DNA from: Microlunatus speluncae | GTDB taxonomy: Bacteria > Actinomycetota > Actinomycetes > Propionibacteriales > Propionibacteriaceae | Reading direction: 5' to 3' | Length of the DNA: 64,000 bases | Assembly: GCF_009299835.1 (NCBI RefSeq) | Contig: NZ_VKCZ01000020.1 | Span: 248,001-312,000, forward strand | Shown: one piece after another, positions 47,887 through 55,878 of the stretch | How the letters are laid out: each line of letters starts with the position of its first letter | Numbering within the stretch: the first letter of the stretch is position 1 | Program-made: the position numbers and the translations under genes | The notes under the pieces: model-generated | What the model saw: only the letters and a program-made list of their open reading frames with translations | Databases searched by the model: none | Told to the model about the DNA's origin: nothing

Positions 47887-49491
47887 TCAGCTGACGTTGA
47901 TCGAGACCGTGTGGTAGCCGGAGGCGCCGTCGGGGGCGGGTGGGGCCGACTGTTCGGTCTGGACCTGGCCGGTGGCGTCGGTGGCGCGGACAGTGATCAT
48001 GTGGTTGCCGGGGCTGGCTGACCACTCGTAGGACCACTGGCGCCAGGTGTCCGGGCCGGTCACGTCGGCGATCCGGGCCTCCTGCCAGGCATCGTTGTCG
48101 ATCTTGACCTCGACCCGGCCGATCCCGGTGTGCTGGGCCCAGGCGACGCCGGCGATCATGACGGTGCCGGCGGTCACGCCGCTGCGCGGGGTGTCGATCC
48201 GGGACGCGATCTTGATCGGGCCGAGGGCCGACCAGCCGAGCGGGGTCCAGTAGCCCATGTCCGCCGCGAAGGTGGTCACCTTCAGCTCGACCACCCACTT
48301 CGTCGCCGAGACGTAGCCGTACAGGCCGGGCACGACCATCCGGACCGGGAAGCCGTGCTCCACCGGCAGCGGCTCGCCGTTCATGCCGATCGCCAGCAGC
48401 GACTGCCGGTTGCGATCGGTCAGCACCTCGAGCGGCGTCCCGGCGGTGAAGCCGTCCTGGCTCTTGGACAGCACCATGTCGGCGCCGGCCTTCGGGCGGG
48501 CGGCGGCGAGCACGTCGCGGATCGGATAGCCCAGCCAGCGGGCATTGCCGATCAAGGAACCGCCGACCTCGTTGGAGACGCAGCAGAGGGTGACCAGGTG
48601 CTCCTCCAGCGGCTTCTGCAACAGCTCGGCGAAGCTGATCGTGATCTCCCGCTCGACCATCCCGTAGACCCGCAGCGACCAGTTCGCCGGGTCGATCCGC
48701 GGCACCTGCAGCGCCGTGTCGATCCGGTAGAAGGCGTCGTTCGGAGTGACGTACGGCGTCAGGTCGGGGATCCGGAGGTCGGCCCCGGCGGGCACCGGGG
48801 CGGCGGGCCGGGAGGGTGCCGGCAGCAGCACCCTGTCCCGGGCTTCGGTGATCGCCTGAGAAGCGCCGGCCAGGGCTCGGCCGGCGACCGTGCCGACCGC
48901 GCCGAGGGCGGCGACCAGGATGGTGCTGCCCAGCAGGTTGCGGCGCCCGGCCGAGACCGGGCCGGTCTGCCGCGGCCGCAGTGAGGCCAGCAACGCCCGC
49001 AAGATCAGATACGCGACCACGCTGCCGATGATCATCGGGACATACGCCAGCGCCGAGTCCGGACCGCGGGCGCCGATCGCGAACAACGCCAGCCCGGCGA
49101 GCACCGCGACCGGCACGATCCCGGCGAACCGCACCCGTAGCTCGGACCAGCCGGCGAGGCCGGCCACGGCCAGGCTGACCAACGCGATGATGATGATCAA
49201 CACCGGCTTGTCTGCGGTGCCCAGCACGGCCTTGCCGAAGTTGATCATCGGGCCGGGCAGGGTGGCGATCACGGCATCGCCGACCGCGACCAGCGGCGAG
49301 CCGTCGGGAGCCAGCAGTGCGGCGCCGAGCTCGGCGATGCCGAGCCCGAGCAGTCCGGTGGCGAGGCCGACCAGCACCGCGGTCCCGCCCCGTGCGGCCG
49401 GTGCCGGTCCGGGTGGTCGCGACCCGGGCCGGGGCGGCTCGGCGGGCCGGTGTTCGGTCGCCCGAGACTCGGTGTCTCCTGCGGTGGTCAC
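47887..49491 (-). CDS. Membrane-anchored sulfite-oxidase-family molybdopterin protein
   Basis: 534 aa. Start GTG 49491 is chosen; the frame is open to TTG 49557 but no good site exists. The N-terminal 200 residues contain four or five hydrophobic helices (GTAVLVGLATGLLGLGIAEL, PVLIIIIALVSLAVAGLAGW, YVPMIIGSVVAYLILRALLA). The catalytic part resembles the sulfite oxidase molybdenum domain: TPYVTPNDAFYRIDTALQVP, LVTLCCVSNEVGGSLIGNAR with the Mo-ligand cysteine, and GYPIRDVLAAARPKAGAD. The C-terminal dimerisation domain is also present (GVAWAQHTGIGRVEVKIDND). It oxidises or reduces a sulfur, nitrogen or methionine-sulfoxide-like compound at the outer membrane face. The electron acceptor is unknown. 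Confidence 0.92.
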   Translation of the reverse strand: MTTAGDTESRATEHRPAEPPRPGSRPPGPAPAARGGTAVLVGLATGLLGLGIAELGAALLAPDGSPLVAVGDAVIATLPGPMINFGKAVLGTADKPVLIIIIALVSLAVAGLAGWSELRVRFAGIVPVAVLAGLALFAIGARGPDSALAYVPMIIGSVVAYLILRALLASLRPRQTGPVSAGRRNLLGSTILVAALGAVGTVAGRALAGASQAITEARDRVLLPAPSRPAAPVPAGADLRIPDLTPYVTPNDAFYRIDTALQVPRIDPANWSLRVYGMVEREITISFAELLQKPLEEHLVTLCCVSNEVGGSLIGNARWLGYPIRDVLAAARPKAGADMVLSKSQDGFTAGTPLEVLTDRNRQSLLAIGMNGEPLPVEHGFPVRMVVPGLYGYVSATKWVVELKVTTFAADMGYWTPLGWSALGPIKIASRIDTPRSGVTAGTVMIAGVAWAQHTGIGRVEVKIDNDAWQEARIADVTGPDTWRQWSYEWSASPGNHMITVRATDATGQVQTEQSAPPAPDGASGYHTVSINVS

Positions 49492-49550
49492 CTCTCCATG
49501 GTGCGCCCGGGCGCCCGACCGGGCAATGCCGGGGCGGCCGCCGTTACCGT

Positions 49551-49585
49551 TTGACAATATCTCTTATTCTAACGATCCTTGGATT
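49551..49585 (+). promoter_or_regulatory. AT-rich promoter region of the MFS/ArsR-rhodanese pair
   Basis: The stretch TTGACAATATCTCTTATTCT followed by AACGATCCT is unusually AT-rich for this genome. It has a consensus -35 TTGACA at 49551-49556, and a GATCCT at 49574-49579 with 17 bases between. The imperfect AATAT/ATTCT symmetry could hold an ArsR-type site. The exact -10 is uncertain. Confidence 0.45.
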
Positions 49586-51007
49586 ATGAGTCAGAAGGTG
49601 ATGCCCGAACGCGGGCCGATCGGTGCCGGCGACCGCTGGCGGGACCTGTTCGGACCCGGAGCGCGCGGGCCGGTGACCGTCCTCGCCGGCGGCGTCTCGT
49701 TGTATGCGATCAACGTTTATCTGACCACCAGCCTGCTGCCGAGCGCGGTCGCCGAGATCGGCGGGATGGAGCTCTACGCCTGGGCGATGACCAGCTTCCT
49801 GATCGCCTCGGTGATCACCTCGATGCTGGTCAGTCGCACGCTGGCCCAACGCGGCCCTCGGCACTCGTACTGGATCGGGTTGGGTCTGTTCGGGGCCGGC
49901 AGCCTGGTCGCGACGCTGGCCCCGAGCATGCCGGTGTTGTTGGCCGGCCGGGCCTTGCAGGGTCTGGGTGGCGGGCTGCTGGCGGGCCTGGCGTTCGCGG
50001 TGATCAGGCGGGTGCTGCCGGAGCGGCTGTGGAAGCGCTCGTACGGTCTGCTGTCGGCGATGTGGGGCATCGGCAACATCGTCGGCCCGATCCTGGGCGG
50101 CCTGTTCGCCCAGCTCGGGGCCTGGCGGGGCGCCTTCCTGTTGTTGGCGGTCGGTTCCGTCGCGCTGGCGCTGCTGGCCCGGCGGGCGATGCCGAACGAC
50201 TCGACCGGCGGCCGGCCGGGCCGGATCCCGATCCCCTCGTTGGTGCTGTTGACGCTGGCCGCGACCGCCGTCAGCATCGCCTCGATCGCCGGACTGTCGC
50301 CGATCATGATCGTGTTGATCATCGTCGCGGCGGTCCTGATGATCGGATTCTTCCTGGTGGAACGGAACGGATCGACCCAGGTGCTGCCGGCCGGGACGTT
50401 CCGCCGCGGGTCGGTGCTGATCTGGATCTACCTCAGCGTGGCCGCGCTCGCCGTCACCTCGACGGTGGAGGCGTTCCTGCCGCTGTTCGGCCAGCGGATC
50501 GGCGGCCTGTCACCGCTCGGTGCCGGCCTGCTCGGCGCGTCCCTGTCCTGGGGCTGGAGCTTCGCCTCGATCCTGAACAGCGGCATCTCCCACCCGGGGG
50601 CGACCAGGGCGGCGCGGATCGCCGGGCCGATCCTGGTGGCGGTCGGGCTGGCCGGCTACACGGTGCTGCAGGTCGAGGCGGCCGGGCCGGTCCGGATCGG
50701 CCTCTGGTTCGTCGCGCTGTTCGTGGCGGGCTCGGGCATCGGCATGTCGCTGGTGCACTGGCTGCCGGCGGTGATGTCGAGCTCGAGCGACCCGGCCGAA
50801 TCGCAACAGGCCGCGGCCGGGGTGAACACGGTCCAGTTGATCGCGAACGCGTTCGGCTCGGCGCTGGCCGGGCTGCTGGTCGGCGTCGGCGGTCCGGGGA
50901 TCATCGGATCGGCCCACGCGTTGGGCTACGGCTACGCTGTCGTCGGCGTCCTGGCCTTGGTGATCGGGCTCCGAGGATTGCGAGCGGCGTCGTCGCGGAG
51001 GGGATGA
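49586..51007 (+). CDS. MFS transporter, DHA2-like
   Basis: 473 aa from ATG 49586. Twelve or more hydrophobic helices are visible. The A-motif loop is GLGLFGAGSLVATLAPSMPV, followed by RALQGLGGGLLAGLAFAVIR (GxLxGxxxG-type) and FAQLGAWRGAFLLLAVGSVA, all typical of drug:H+ antiporters. The frame is open well upstream of 49586, but that sequence is antisense to the molybdoenzyme gene. It forms an operon with the ArsR-rhodanese gene, overlapping it at 51004-51007. It may export a compound sensed by that regulator. Confidence 0.92.
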   Translation: MSQKVMPERGPIGAGDRWRDLFGPGARGPVTVLAGGVSLYAINVYLTTSLLPSAVAEIGGMELYAWAMTSFLIASVITSMLVSRTLAQRGPRHSYWIGLGLFGAGSLVATLAPSMPVLLAGRALQGLGGGLLAGLAFAVIRRVLPERLWKRSYGLLSAMWGIGNIVGPILGGLFAQLGAWRGAFLLLAVGSVALALLARRAMPNDSTGGRPGRIPIPSLVLLTLAATAVSIASIAGLSPIMIVLIIVAAVLMIGFFLVERNGSTQVLPAGTFRRGSVLIWIYLSVAALAVTSTVEAFLPLFGQRIGGLSPLGAGLLGASLSWGWSFASILNSGISHPGATRAARIAGPILVAVGLAGYTVLQVEAAGPVRIGLWFVALFVAGSGIGMSLVHWLPAVMSSSSDPAESQQAAAGVNTVQLIANAFGSALAGLLVGVGGPGIIGSAHALGYGYAVVGVLALVIGLRGLRAASSRRG

Positions 51008-51009
51008 TC

Positions 51010-51690
51010 ATGAACCGACCGGAACCGAGTGAACTGCAGGACAGCGGGGTCTACGAACAGCTGGCCCGGCTCGGCAAGGCGCTGTCCAATCCGGTCCGGC
51101 TGCGGCTGCTCGACCTGCTGGAGCAGGGCGAGCACACGGTCGAGGAGCTGGCCCGCGCGGCCGAGCAGCCGGTCAAGAACACGTCGGCCCAGTTGCAGCA
51201 GCTCCGCGCCGCGCAGCTGGTCGAGACCCGCCGGGAGGGGGTCCGGATCCACTATCGGCTGGCGGGCCGGAAGGTGTCGAAGTTCCTCGGCGACTTCCAG
51301 GGCTTCGCCGAGGAGACGCTGGCCGAGATGAAGGTCGAGCTGGCCGAGCTGAGCCGCCAGCCGGGCGGGCTGCAGCGGATCTCGATCAAGGAGTTCCGGC
51401 AGCGGCTTCGGGACGATCAGACGGTGATCATCGACGTCCGCGCGGCCGAGGAGTTTGCCCGTGGCCACATCCCGGGCGCGGTCTCGATCCCGCTGGCCGA
51501 GCTGCGGCAGCGGATGGACGAGCTGCCCGATGATCATGACGTGATCGCCTACTGCGAGGGCCCGTACTGCTTCGCGTCCGGCAAGGCCGTCGATCAACTG
51601 GAGCGCGCCGGCTTCCCGGTCCGTCGGCTGGATGGCGGCCTGGCTCGCTGGGTCCGTTCCGGCGGCCGCCTGCAAGCCACCACCCCCTGA
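51010..51690 (+). CDS. ArsR-type regulator fused to a rhodanese domain
   Basis: 226 aa from ATG 51010, 8 bases after GGAGG; ATG 51004 is an alternative. Residues 10-95 are an ArsR winged helix (ARLGKALSNPVRLRLLDLLE, LARAAEQPVKNTSAQLQQLR, REGVRIHYRLAGRKV). Residues 120-225 are a rhodanese domain, with DVRAAEEFARGHIPGAVSIP and the catalytic loop YCEGPYCFAS, in which Cys follows Tyr. The fusion suggests a thiol-persulfide or sulfane-sulfur sensor that controls the upstream MFS gene. Confidence 0.9.
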   Translation: MNRPEPSELQDSGVYEQLARLGKALSNPVRLRLLDLLEQGEHTVEELARAAEQPVKNTSAQLQQLRAAQLVETRREGVRIHYRLAGRKVSKFLGDFQGFAEETLAEMKVELAELSRQPGGLQRISIKEFRQRLRDDQTVIIDVRAAEEFARGHIPGAVSIPLAELRQRMDELPDDHDVIAYCEGPYCFASGKAVDQLERAGFPVRRLDGGLARWVRSGGRLQATTP

Positions 51691-51697
51691 GACCGGC

Positions 51698-54397
51698 TTA
51701 CGGGCGGCCCCAGGTGGTGGCGGGGTCGGCGTGGACCACGTAGTAGGGCTGGTTGGCGAGGTCGGTCGCGAGGCCGGGGTGCGGCCAGGCGGCGTTGGCG
51801 GCGAGGATCTCGAAGAAGTACTGCACCGGGTACGGGCCGCCGGTCAGCTCGGCCGGAATCGATCCGCTGAAGGTGTCGCCGTCGCGATCAAGGTCGACCA
51901 CCTGGTAGGCGAGCGCCTGGTTCACCGGCCGAAAGCGCAGCCGCACGCCGGTCACCCGGTCGTCGTCGGTCCGCCAGCTGACCGGCAGGGCCGCGCCGGG
52001 CTCGAGCCGCTCCGGCGGCGTGTGGCGTCCGAGCGGTGCCGGCGCGGTGATCAAGGACGCCTCGACGCCGTCCGGATCCACCCGGCCGTCGTCGGGCGTC
52101 GCGGCCAGCTCCCGTTCCAGGGTAGCCAGATCGGCCGCCAGCACCGGCCGTCGGGCGGCCCAGGCGCCCCGGGAATAGTCGGTCTGCCCGAACGGAAGAT
52201 CATCGACGTACGGCTCGGCCGCCGTGATCACCGCCTCCCAGGCCGTGATCGCCGTCCGGTAGTGATCAACGGCCCGGGCCAGCATCGGCCGGCCCAGCGA
52301 GCGCAGGGCGTAGGCGACCCCGGCCCGCAACGAGGCGGCGAAGTGCCGGGCCAGCCCGGCCTGGATCCGGATGTCGGTGGCCATGATCACGAACTCCGGA
52401 TCGCCGGTGTCGGGCACGGCCGCAGCGGCTGCGGCGAGACGCACCAGCGCGGTGTCGGCCAGGTCGTCCAGCCGGGCCGCGATCTCGATCGGTGTGTGCT
52501 TGCCGCGCCGGCGACCGGCCAGCACGTCCGCGGCGAACTCGTCCACGCCGTAGATCAACTCCGGGTCCAGCGGGCTGACGTTGCCGAAGCCGTACGGCGG
52601 GATCATGTCGAAGTCGGAGCTGGCCGGCCAGCCGTGCTCCTCCCGGAACGGATCCGAGACCGGGCCGGTCCGCGGGACCAGCGGCACCGGGGTCGCCACC
52701 TCGGGCCAGTAGACGTTGCAGGCCGTCGACGGCGCGTGCGCCACGGTGATCAACGGCAACACTCGGGCGGCCGCACCGAGCGCGTCGGTGATCATGGCGG
52801 CCGCCGCGCCGAAACTGCCGCGCAGTGATCGGGTCAGCTCCTCGACCGGGGTGTCGGGCTCGTAGCCGGCCCGGCCGAGCAGTCGATAGGTGTAGCGAAA
52901 CTTGCGCCAGTCGTCGCCGGCCGCCTGCAGGGCGGGGTCGCGATAGAGCGCGCGGCTGGTCCGCGGCCCGCCCGGCGAACCGGTGGCCGAGCTGTCCTTC
53001 TTACCGAAGAACGACAGCGGCTCGAACCACTCCAGGCCGAGCGCATCGGCGAAGCTGCCGTGCCGGCCGTAGCCCGCGGCCAGTGCCGGATCGCCCCAGA
53101 GCAGCACCCGCTGGGTGCCCGGCCAGACCCGGTGCAGCAGCGAATACGGCCGGTCGGTGTGCGCGAAGTCGCCGTACCCGTAACGGGTGAAGCTGCGCTG
53201 GCTGGTGGTCTGCGTCCCCCGGGCCCGGGCGTCCGGATGACCGGTCCCGCGGGCGGTGGCCGGCCCGGGATCGCTGCGGCGACGGCCGAGTCGCTCCTTC
53301 TCCCGGATCGACGCCTGGTGATACGGCAGCCCCTGGTGCTCGCCCCAGTGCTTGGCCGACAGGGTCAGCGGGAGGCCCAGGTCGGTGGTGATCGCCAGCA
53401 GGTCGTCGCCGACCCCTTTGGCATGCAGGTCGAGGCCGATCGTCCGGCCGACGTCGGGCAGCCCGCCCAGCACGACCCGCCAGAACTCGTGCGTCGGCTC
53501 CGGCACACCGCCCTCGAAGTGCACCCGGAAGGTCAGCCGGCGGACGTCCGGCACCGCGGTCAGCAGCGTTTTCAGCGCCGCGCGGCAGTAGGGCGCATGA
53601 CTCTCGGCGTCCAACCCGGTGATCGGCCAGCGCTCGGTCTCGGCCGCCGGGTCGTAGCGGTAGGCGTGGTTCCACAGCCCCAGCCCGAACTCGATCCCGC
53701 GCCGGGTCGCCTCGGCGCCGATGAACCGCAACGTCGCCAGGTTGAGGTCCCGCTCCGCGTCGTCGACCCCGGCGGCCCGGACCTCGTAGCCGGGCACGTC
53801 GAGCAGGAACGGGTAGGCGAAGCACAGGTAGTTGTCGGCGACCCGGCGGTCGATCAGATAGTCGTAGCCGGTGCCGAGACCGAGGTTGAACCGGTTGAAC
53901 CGCTGCCCGGCGAGCTCGGACAGATACTCGGTCCAGAACGCCCGGTCGTGCAGCCAGGCCAGGTCGGTGGCCGCCGAGGTGAAGATCCGGGTGATCGCGC
54001 GGACCGGGTTGTACGGCCGCTCCAGGTAGTCCCGCAGTTCGCGGAAGGCGGCCGGCACGTCGTCGGCGTACCGGGCGAGATCGGTCAACTCCTGCAGTGC
54101 GTACCCGAGACCGCGGTCGTCGGACCCCGTGATCGTCACCGTCGCGCCGTCGCTGCCCATCGCGAACGACTCCGGCGTCGCCGCGAGCTCCGCACCGTGC
54201 CGCTGCCGCCACCGGGTGACCAGGGCCCGGGCCGGCTCGCTGTCCGGTGGACAGATCAGCAGCCGCAGTTCCGGCGGTGATCCCGACGCGGGAGTCGCGA
54301 TGCCCCGCTCCAGCAGCGTGGCCGCCAACTGCTCCTCGGCCCACGGCGCCACCGGCCCTCGATCGAACTGGTCAAGGATCATCGTCGGCCCGGGCAT
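51698..54397 (-). CDS. Large glycosidase-like protein, family not assigned
   Basis: 899 aa from ATG 54397, with GAAGGAG 6 bases upstream. There is no signal peptide. The N-terminal segment TVTITGSDDRGLGYALQELT is the GH20b/GH67n-like domain found in hexosaminidases and alpha-glucuronidases. It is followed by a long TIM-barrel-like region with PVRAITRIFTSAATDLAWLH, FNRFNLGLGTGYDYL, EFGLGLWNHAYRYDP and DLHAKGVGDDLLAITT. The C-terminal half is mainly helical and ends with a beta domain (GPYPVQYFFEILAANAAWPH). Probably a cytosolic enzyme for acidic or branched oligosaccharides. I cannot place it in a characterised family. Confidence 0.7.
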   Translation of the reverse strand: MPGPTMILDQFDRGPVAPWAEEQLAATLLERGIATPASGSPPELRLLICPPDSEPARALVTRWRQRHGAELAATPESFAMGSDGATVTITGSDDRGLGYALQELTDLARYADDVPAAFRELRDYLERPYNPVRAITRIFTSAATDLAWLHDRAFWTEYLSELAGQRFNRFNLGLGTGYDYLIDRRVADNYLCFAYPFLLDVPGYEVRAAGVDDAERDLNLATLRFIGAEATRRGIEFGLGLWNHAYRYDPAAETERWPITGLDAESHAPYCRAALKTLLTAVPDVRRLTFRVHFEGGVPEPTHEFWRVVLGGLPDVGRTIGLDLHAKGVGDDLLAITTDLGLPLTLSAKHWGEHQGLPYHQASIREKERLGRRRSDPGPATARGTGHPDARARGTQTTSQRSFTRYGYGDFAHTDRPYSLLHRVWPGTQRVLLWGDPALAAGYGRHGSFADALGLEWFEPLSFFGKKDSSATGSPGGPRTSRALYRDPALQAAGDDWRKFRYTYRLLGRAGYEPDTPVEELTRSLRGSFGAAAAMITDALGAAARVLPLITVAHAPSTACNVYWPEVATPVPLVPRTGPVSDPFREEHGWPASSDFDMIPPYGFGNVSPLDPELIYGVDEFAADVLAGRRRGKHTPIEIAARLDDLADTALVRLAAAAAAVPDTGDPEFVIMATDIRIQAGLARHFAASLRAGVAYALRSLGRPMLARAVDHYRTAITAWEAVITAAEPYVDDLPFGQTDYSRGAWAARRPVLAADLATLERELAATPDDGRVDPDGVEASLITAPAPLGRHTPPERLEPGAALPVSWRTDDDRVTGVRLRFRPVNQALAYQVVDLDRDGDTFSGSIPAELTGGPYPVQYFFEILAANAAWPHPGLATDLANQPYYVVHADPATTWGRP

Positions 54398-54503
54398 CCA
54401 CGGCTCCTTCGATCTGCGGACTCAAGATTCCGTTGTGTGGAGTCGACACTAGGTTGCGGGCGCGCGCTGCGGGCTGCACGTTCCGGTCCTCGGTCCGGGA
54501 GTG

Positions 54504-54577
54504 TCGCGAAAGCTCTTCGTACGGGGTATTGCCACGCGGTAATGGCCGTTACCGACCAGTACGAAGAGAAATCGCGA
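54504..54577. repeat. Nested palindrome between divergent genes
   Basis: Outer arms 54504-54522 and 54559-54577 (TCGCGA and CTCTTCGTAC against GTACGAAGAG and TCGCGA) pair at 16 of 19 positions. The 36-base interior holds a second dyad, CGGTAATGGCCGTTACCG (54537-54554). It lies 107 bases upstream of the glycosidase-like gene and 52 bases upstream of the lipoprotein gene, so it could regulate one or both. Confidence 0.75.
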
Positions 54578-54628
54578 CAACGCCCGTGGGAACCCGCAGT
54601 CTCTGGCACGCTGCCTCCAGGAGGCGAG

Positions 54629-55201
54629 ATGGCGGGATCACCGACTTCGGTCAGGACGACCATGATCATGGCGGCCGCGGCTCTGCTGCTGAGCGGCTGC
54701 ACGGGGCTCGCCGACCCCGACCCACCCGATCCGACGCCGAACGGGACCGCGTCCGCGCCGGCGGAGAGCGGCAGCCCGAGTGCCCGCGCCGCCAAGCCCT
54801 ACGACGAAGATCGACAGTGGGGTCGGCATCGCTGGTCGGACGGGCTCGAGCTGGCGGTCGTGGACTGGCAGGACTGTGTGCCCAGCGGCAACGCGCAGCC
54901 GAAGGACGTCGAACGCGCCGTCGTAATCACCGTCCGGGCCAGCAACGGCGGCACCAAGCCGTACGAGCCGGACGATCAGCAGCTGAGCATCGGCGCAATG
55001 GTCGACGGAAGGCCGGCGGTCGAGGTCAACGATCGCGGCGGTCCCTGCTCGAGCAACCTGTACGACTTCGGGGGCCTCGACCCGCAGGAGGAGAAGGACT
55101 TGACGATCTCCTTCGCGGTGCCCGAGGCCGGAGGTGCCCTCCTGCTCGAATTCCGGCCGATCCTCGACGGCGAGGCCTACACCGGCCGGATCGATCTCTG
55201 A
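54629..55201 (+). CDS. Lipoprotein with DUF4352-like beta domain
   Basis: 190 aa from ATG 54629, with AGGAGG 4 bases upstream; the longer frame from 54437 has no signal peptide. The signal MAGSPTSVRTTMIMAAAALL ends in lipobox LLSGC (C24). A Pro/Asp/Ser-rich linker follows, then a beta-rich domain with LELAVVDWQDC, AVVITVRASNGGTKPYEPDD and LTISFAVPEAGGALLLEFRP, the immunoglobulin-like layout of DUF4352 lipoproteins. Two cysteines may form a disulphide. It is surface anchored and its function is unknown. Confidence 0.85.
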   Translation: MAGSPTSVRTTMIMAAAALLLSGCTGLADPDPPDPTPNGTASAPAESGSPSARAAKPYDEDRQWGRHRWSDGLELAVVDWQDCVPSGNAQPKDVERAVVITVRASNGGTKPYEPDDQQLSIGAMVDGRPAVEVNDRGGPCSSNLYDFGGLDPQEEKDLTISFAVPEAGGALLLEFRPILDGEAYTGRIDL

Positions 55202-55227
55202 GCCTGCCGGGCCCTGCCGTCCGCGGG

Positions 55228-55653
55228 TCACTCGGCGGCGATCACCCCATGGTGGACGAGCATCCGGCGGGCGTCGTTGAGACCCTTCCAGTTCTCGGCC
55301 TCGTCGTCGATGCCGGTGAGGTCGGACGTCGCGAGTCGGATGGAGAAGACCATCGCCTGGATCGCTCCACGGAATCGGCGGAAGGCCGGGCGGTGGGTCT
55401 GGAATTCCTCACGCCGGTCGGCCGGGACCCGATCGAGGTAGGCCGACCAGAAGGTCTGCGCCGCGTCGAAGCCGCCGAGATACATCTCCACCGACGCCAG
55501 ATCGAACAGGGCCGGACCCCGCTCCGACCCGGTCCAGTCGATCAACCCGACTGTGCCGGTCCGGTGATCATGGAAGAAGGCCTCGGGCGTCGGGTCGACG
55601 TGCACGATGCCCCAGGTCAGCGGTGGCAGTCGGTCATACTCCGCCCGTACGGC
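55228..55653 (-). pseudogene. Aminoglycoside-phosphotransferase-fold (APH) remnant
   Basis: The open frame from 55653 down to the stop at 55228 encodes the C-terminal half of an APH kinase: GIVHVDPTPEAFF, followed by GTVGLIDWTGSERGPALFDL (the Mg-binding D and the acidic helix) and ASVEMYLGGFDAAQTFWSAY. The usual HGD brace is HVD here. A TGA at 55654-55656 cuts the upstream frame, so the N-terminal ATP-binding half is missing. Dispersed repeat A copy 4 lies about 50 bases beyond the broken end, which may mark the deletion point. Confidence 0.8.
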
Positions 55654-55705
55654 TCAGGGGACGAGGGCCCCGAACCTCAGCACCTGATGCGCCGCTCAGG
55701 TCGTG

Positions 55706-55731
55706 CCACTGAGCCTGTCGAAGGGTCGAGG
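55706..55731. repeat. Dispersed repeat A, copy 4
   Basis: CCACTGAGCCTGTCGAAGGG, then TCGAGG, the reverse orientation with a changed left half (CCACTG in place of TTCCCTG). It adjoins the truncated end of the APH remnant. Confidence 0.75.
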
Positions 55732-55761
55732 TGATCATCACTCAACGGACCACAACGCACC

Positions 55762-55807
55762 ATAGCGGTCAACTTGGCCGCGACTACCCGGCCAAGTTGA
55801 CCGGTAT
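55762..55807. repeat. Strong hairpin upstream of the ABC exporter operon
   Basis: CGGTCAACTTGGCCG (55766-55780) and CGGCCAAGTTGACCG (55789-55803) are perfect 15-bp arms around CGACTACC. ATA and TAT extend the stem by a few pairs with one mismatch. It lies 72 bases upstream of the first exporter gene and could be a terminator, an attenuator or an operator. Confidence 0.8.
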
Positions 55808-55829
55808 ATCGGTGAAGGGACGGAGCTTG

Positions 55830-55843
55830 CCGGATTAATCCGG
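55830..55843. promoter_or_regulatory. Perfect 14-bp palindrome before the ABC exporter operon
   Basis: CCGGATTAATCCGG is perfectly self-complementary and lies 35 bases before GTG 55879, where a repressor site would block the promoter. No regulator gene is adjacent. Confidence 0.55.
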
Positions 55844-55878
55844 TGCGCATGGCCGCGACCGCGCTCTAGATTGCCTTC

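Noticed and set aside
54437..54628. N-terminal extension of the lipoprotein frame
   Set aside because: The frame is open from 54437 but crosses the nested palindrome and lacks a signal peptide. The ATG at 54629 has an AGGAGG site and gives a proper lipobox signal.
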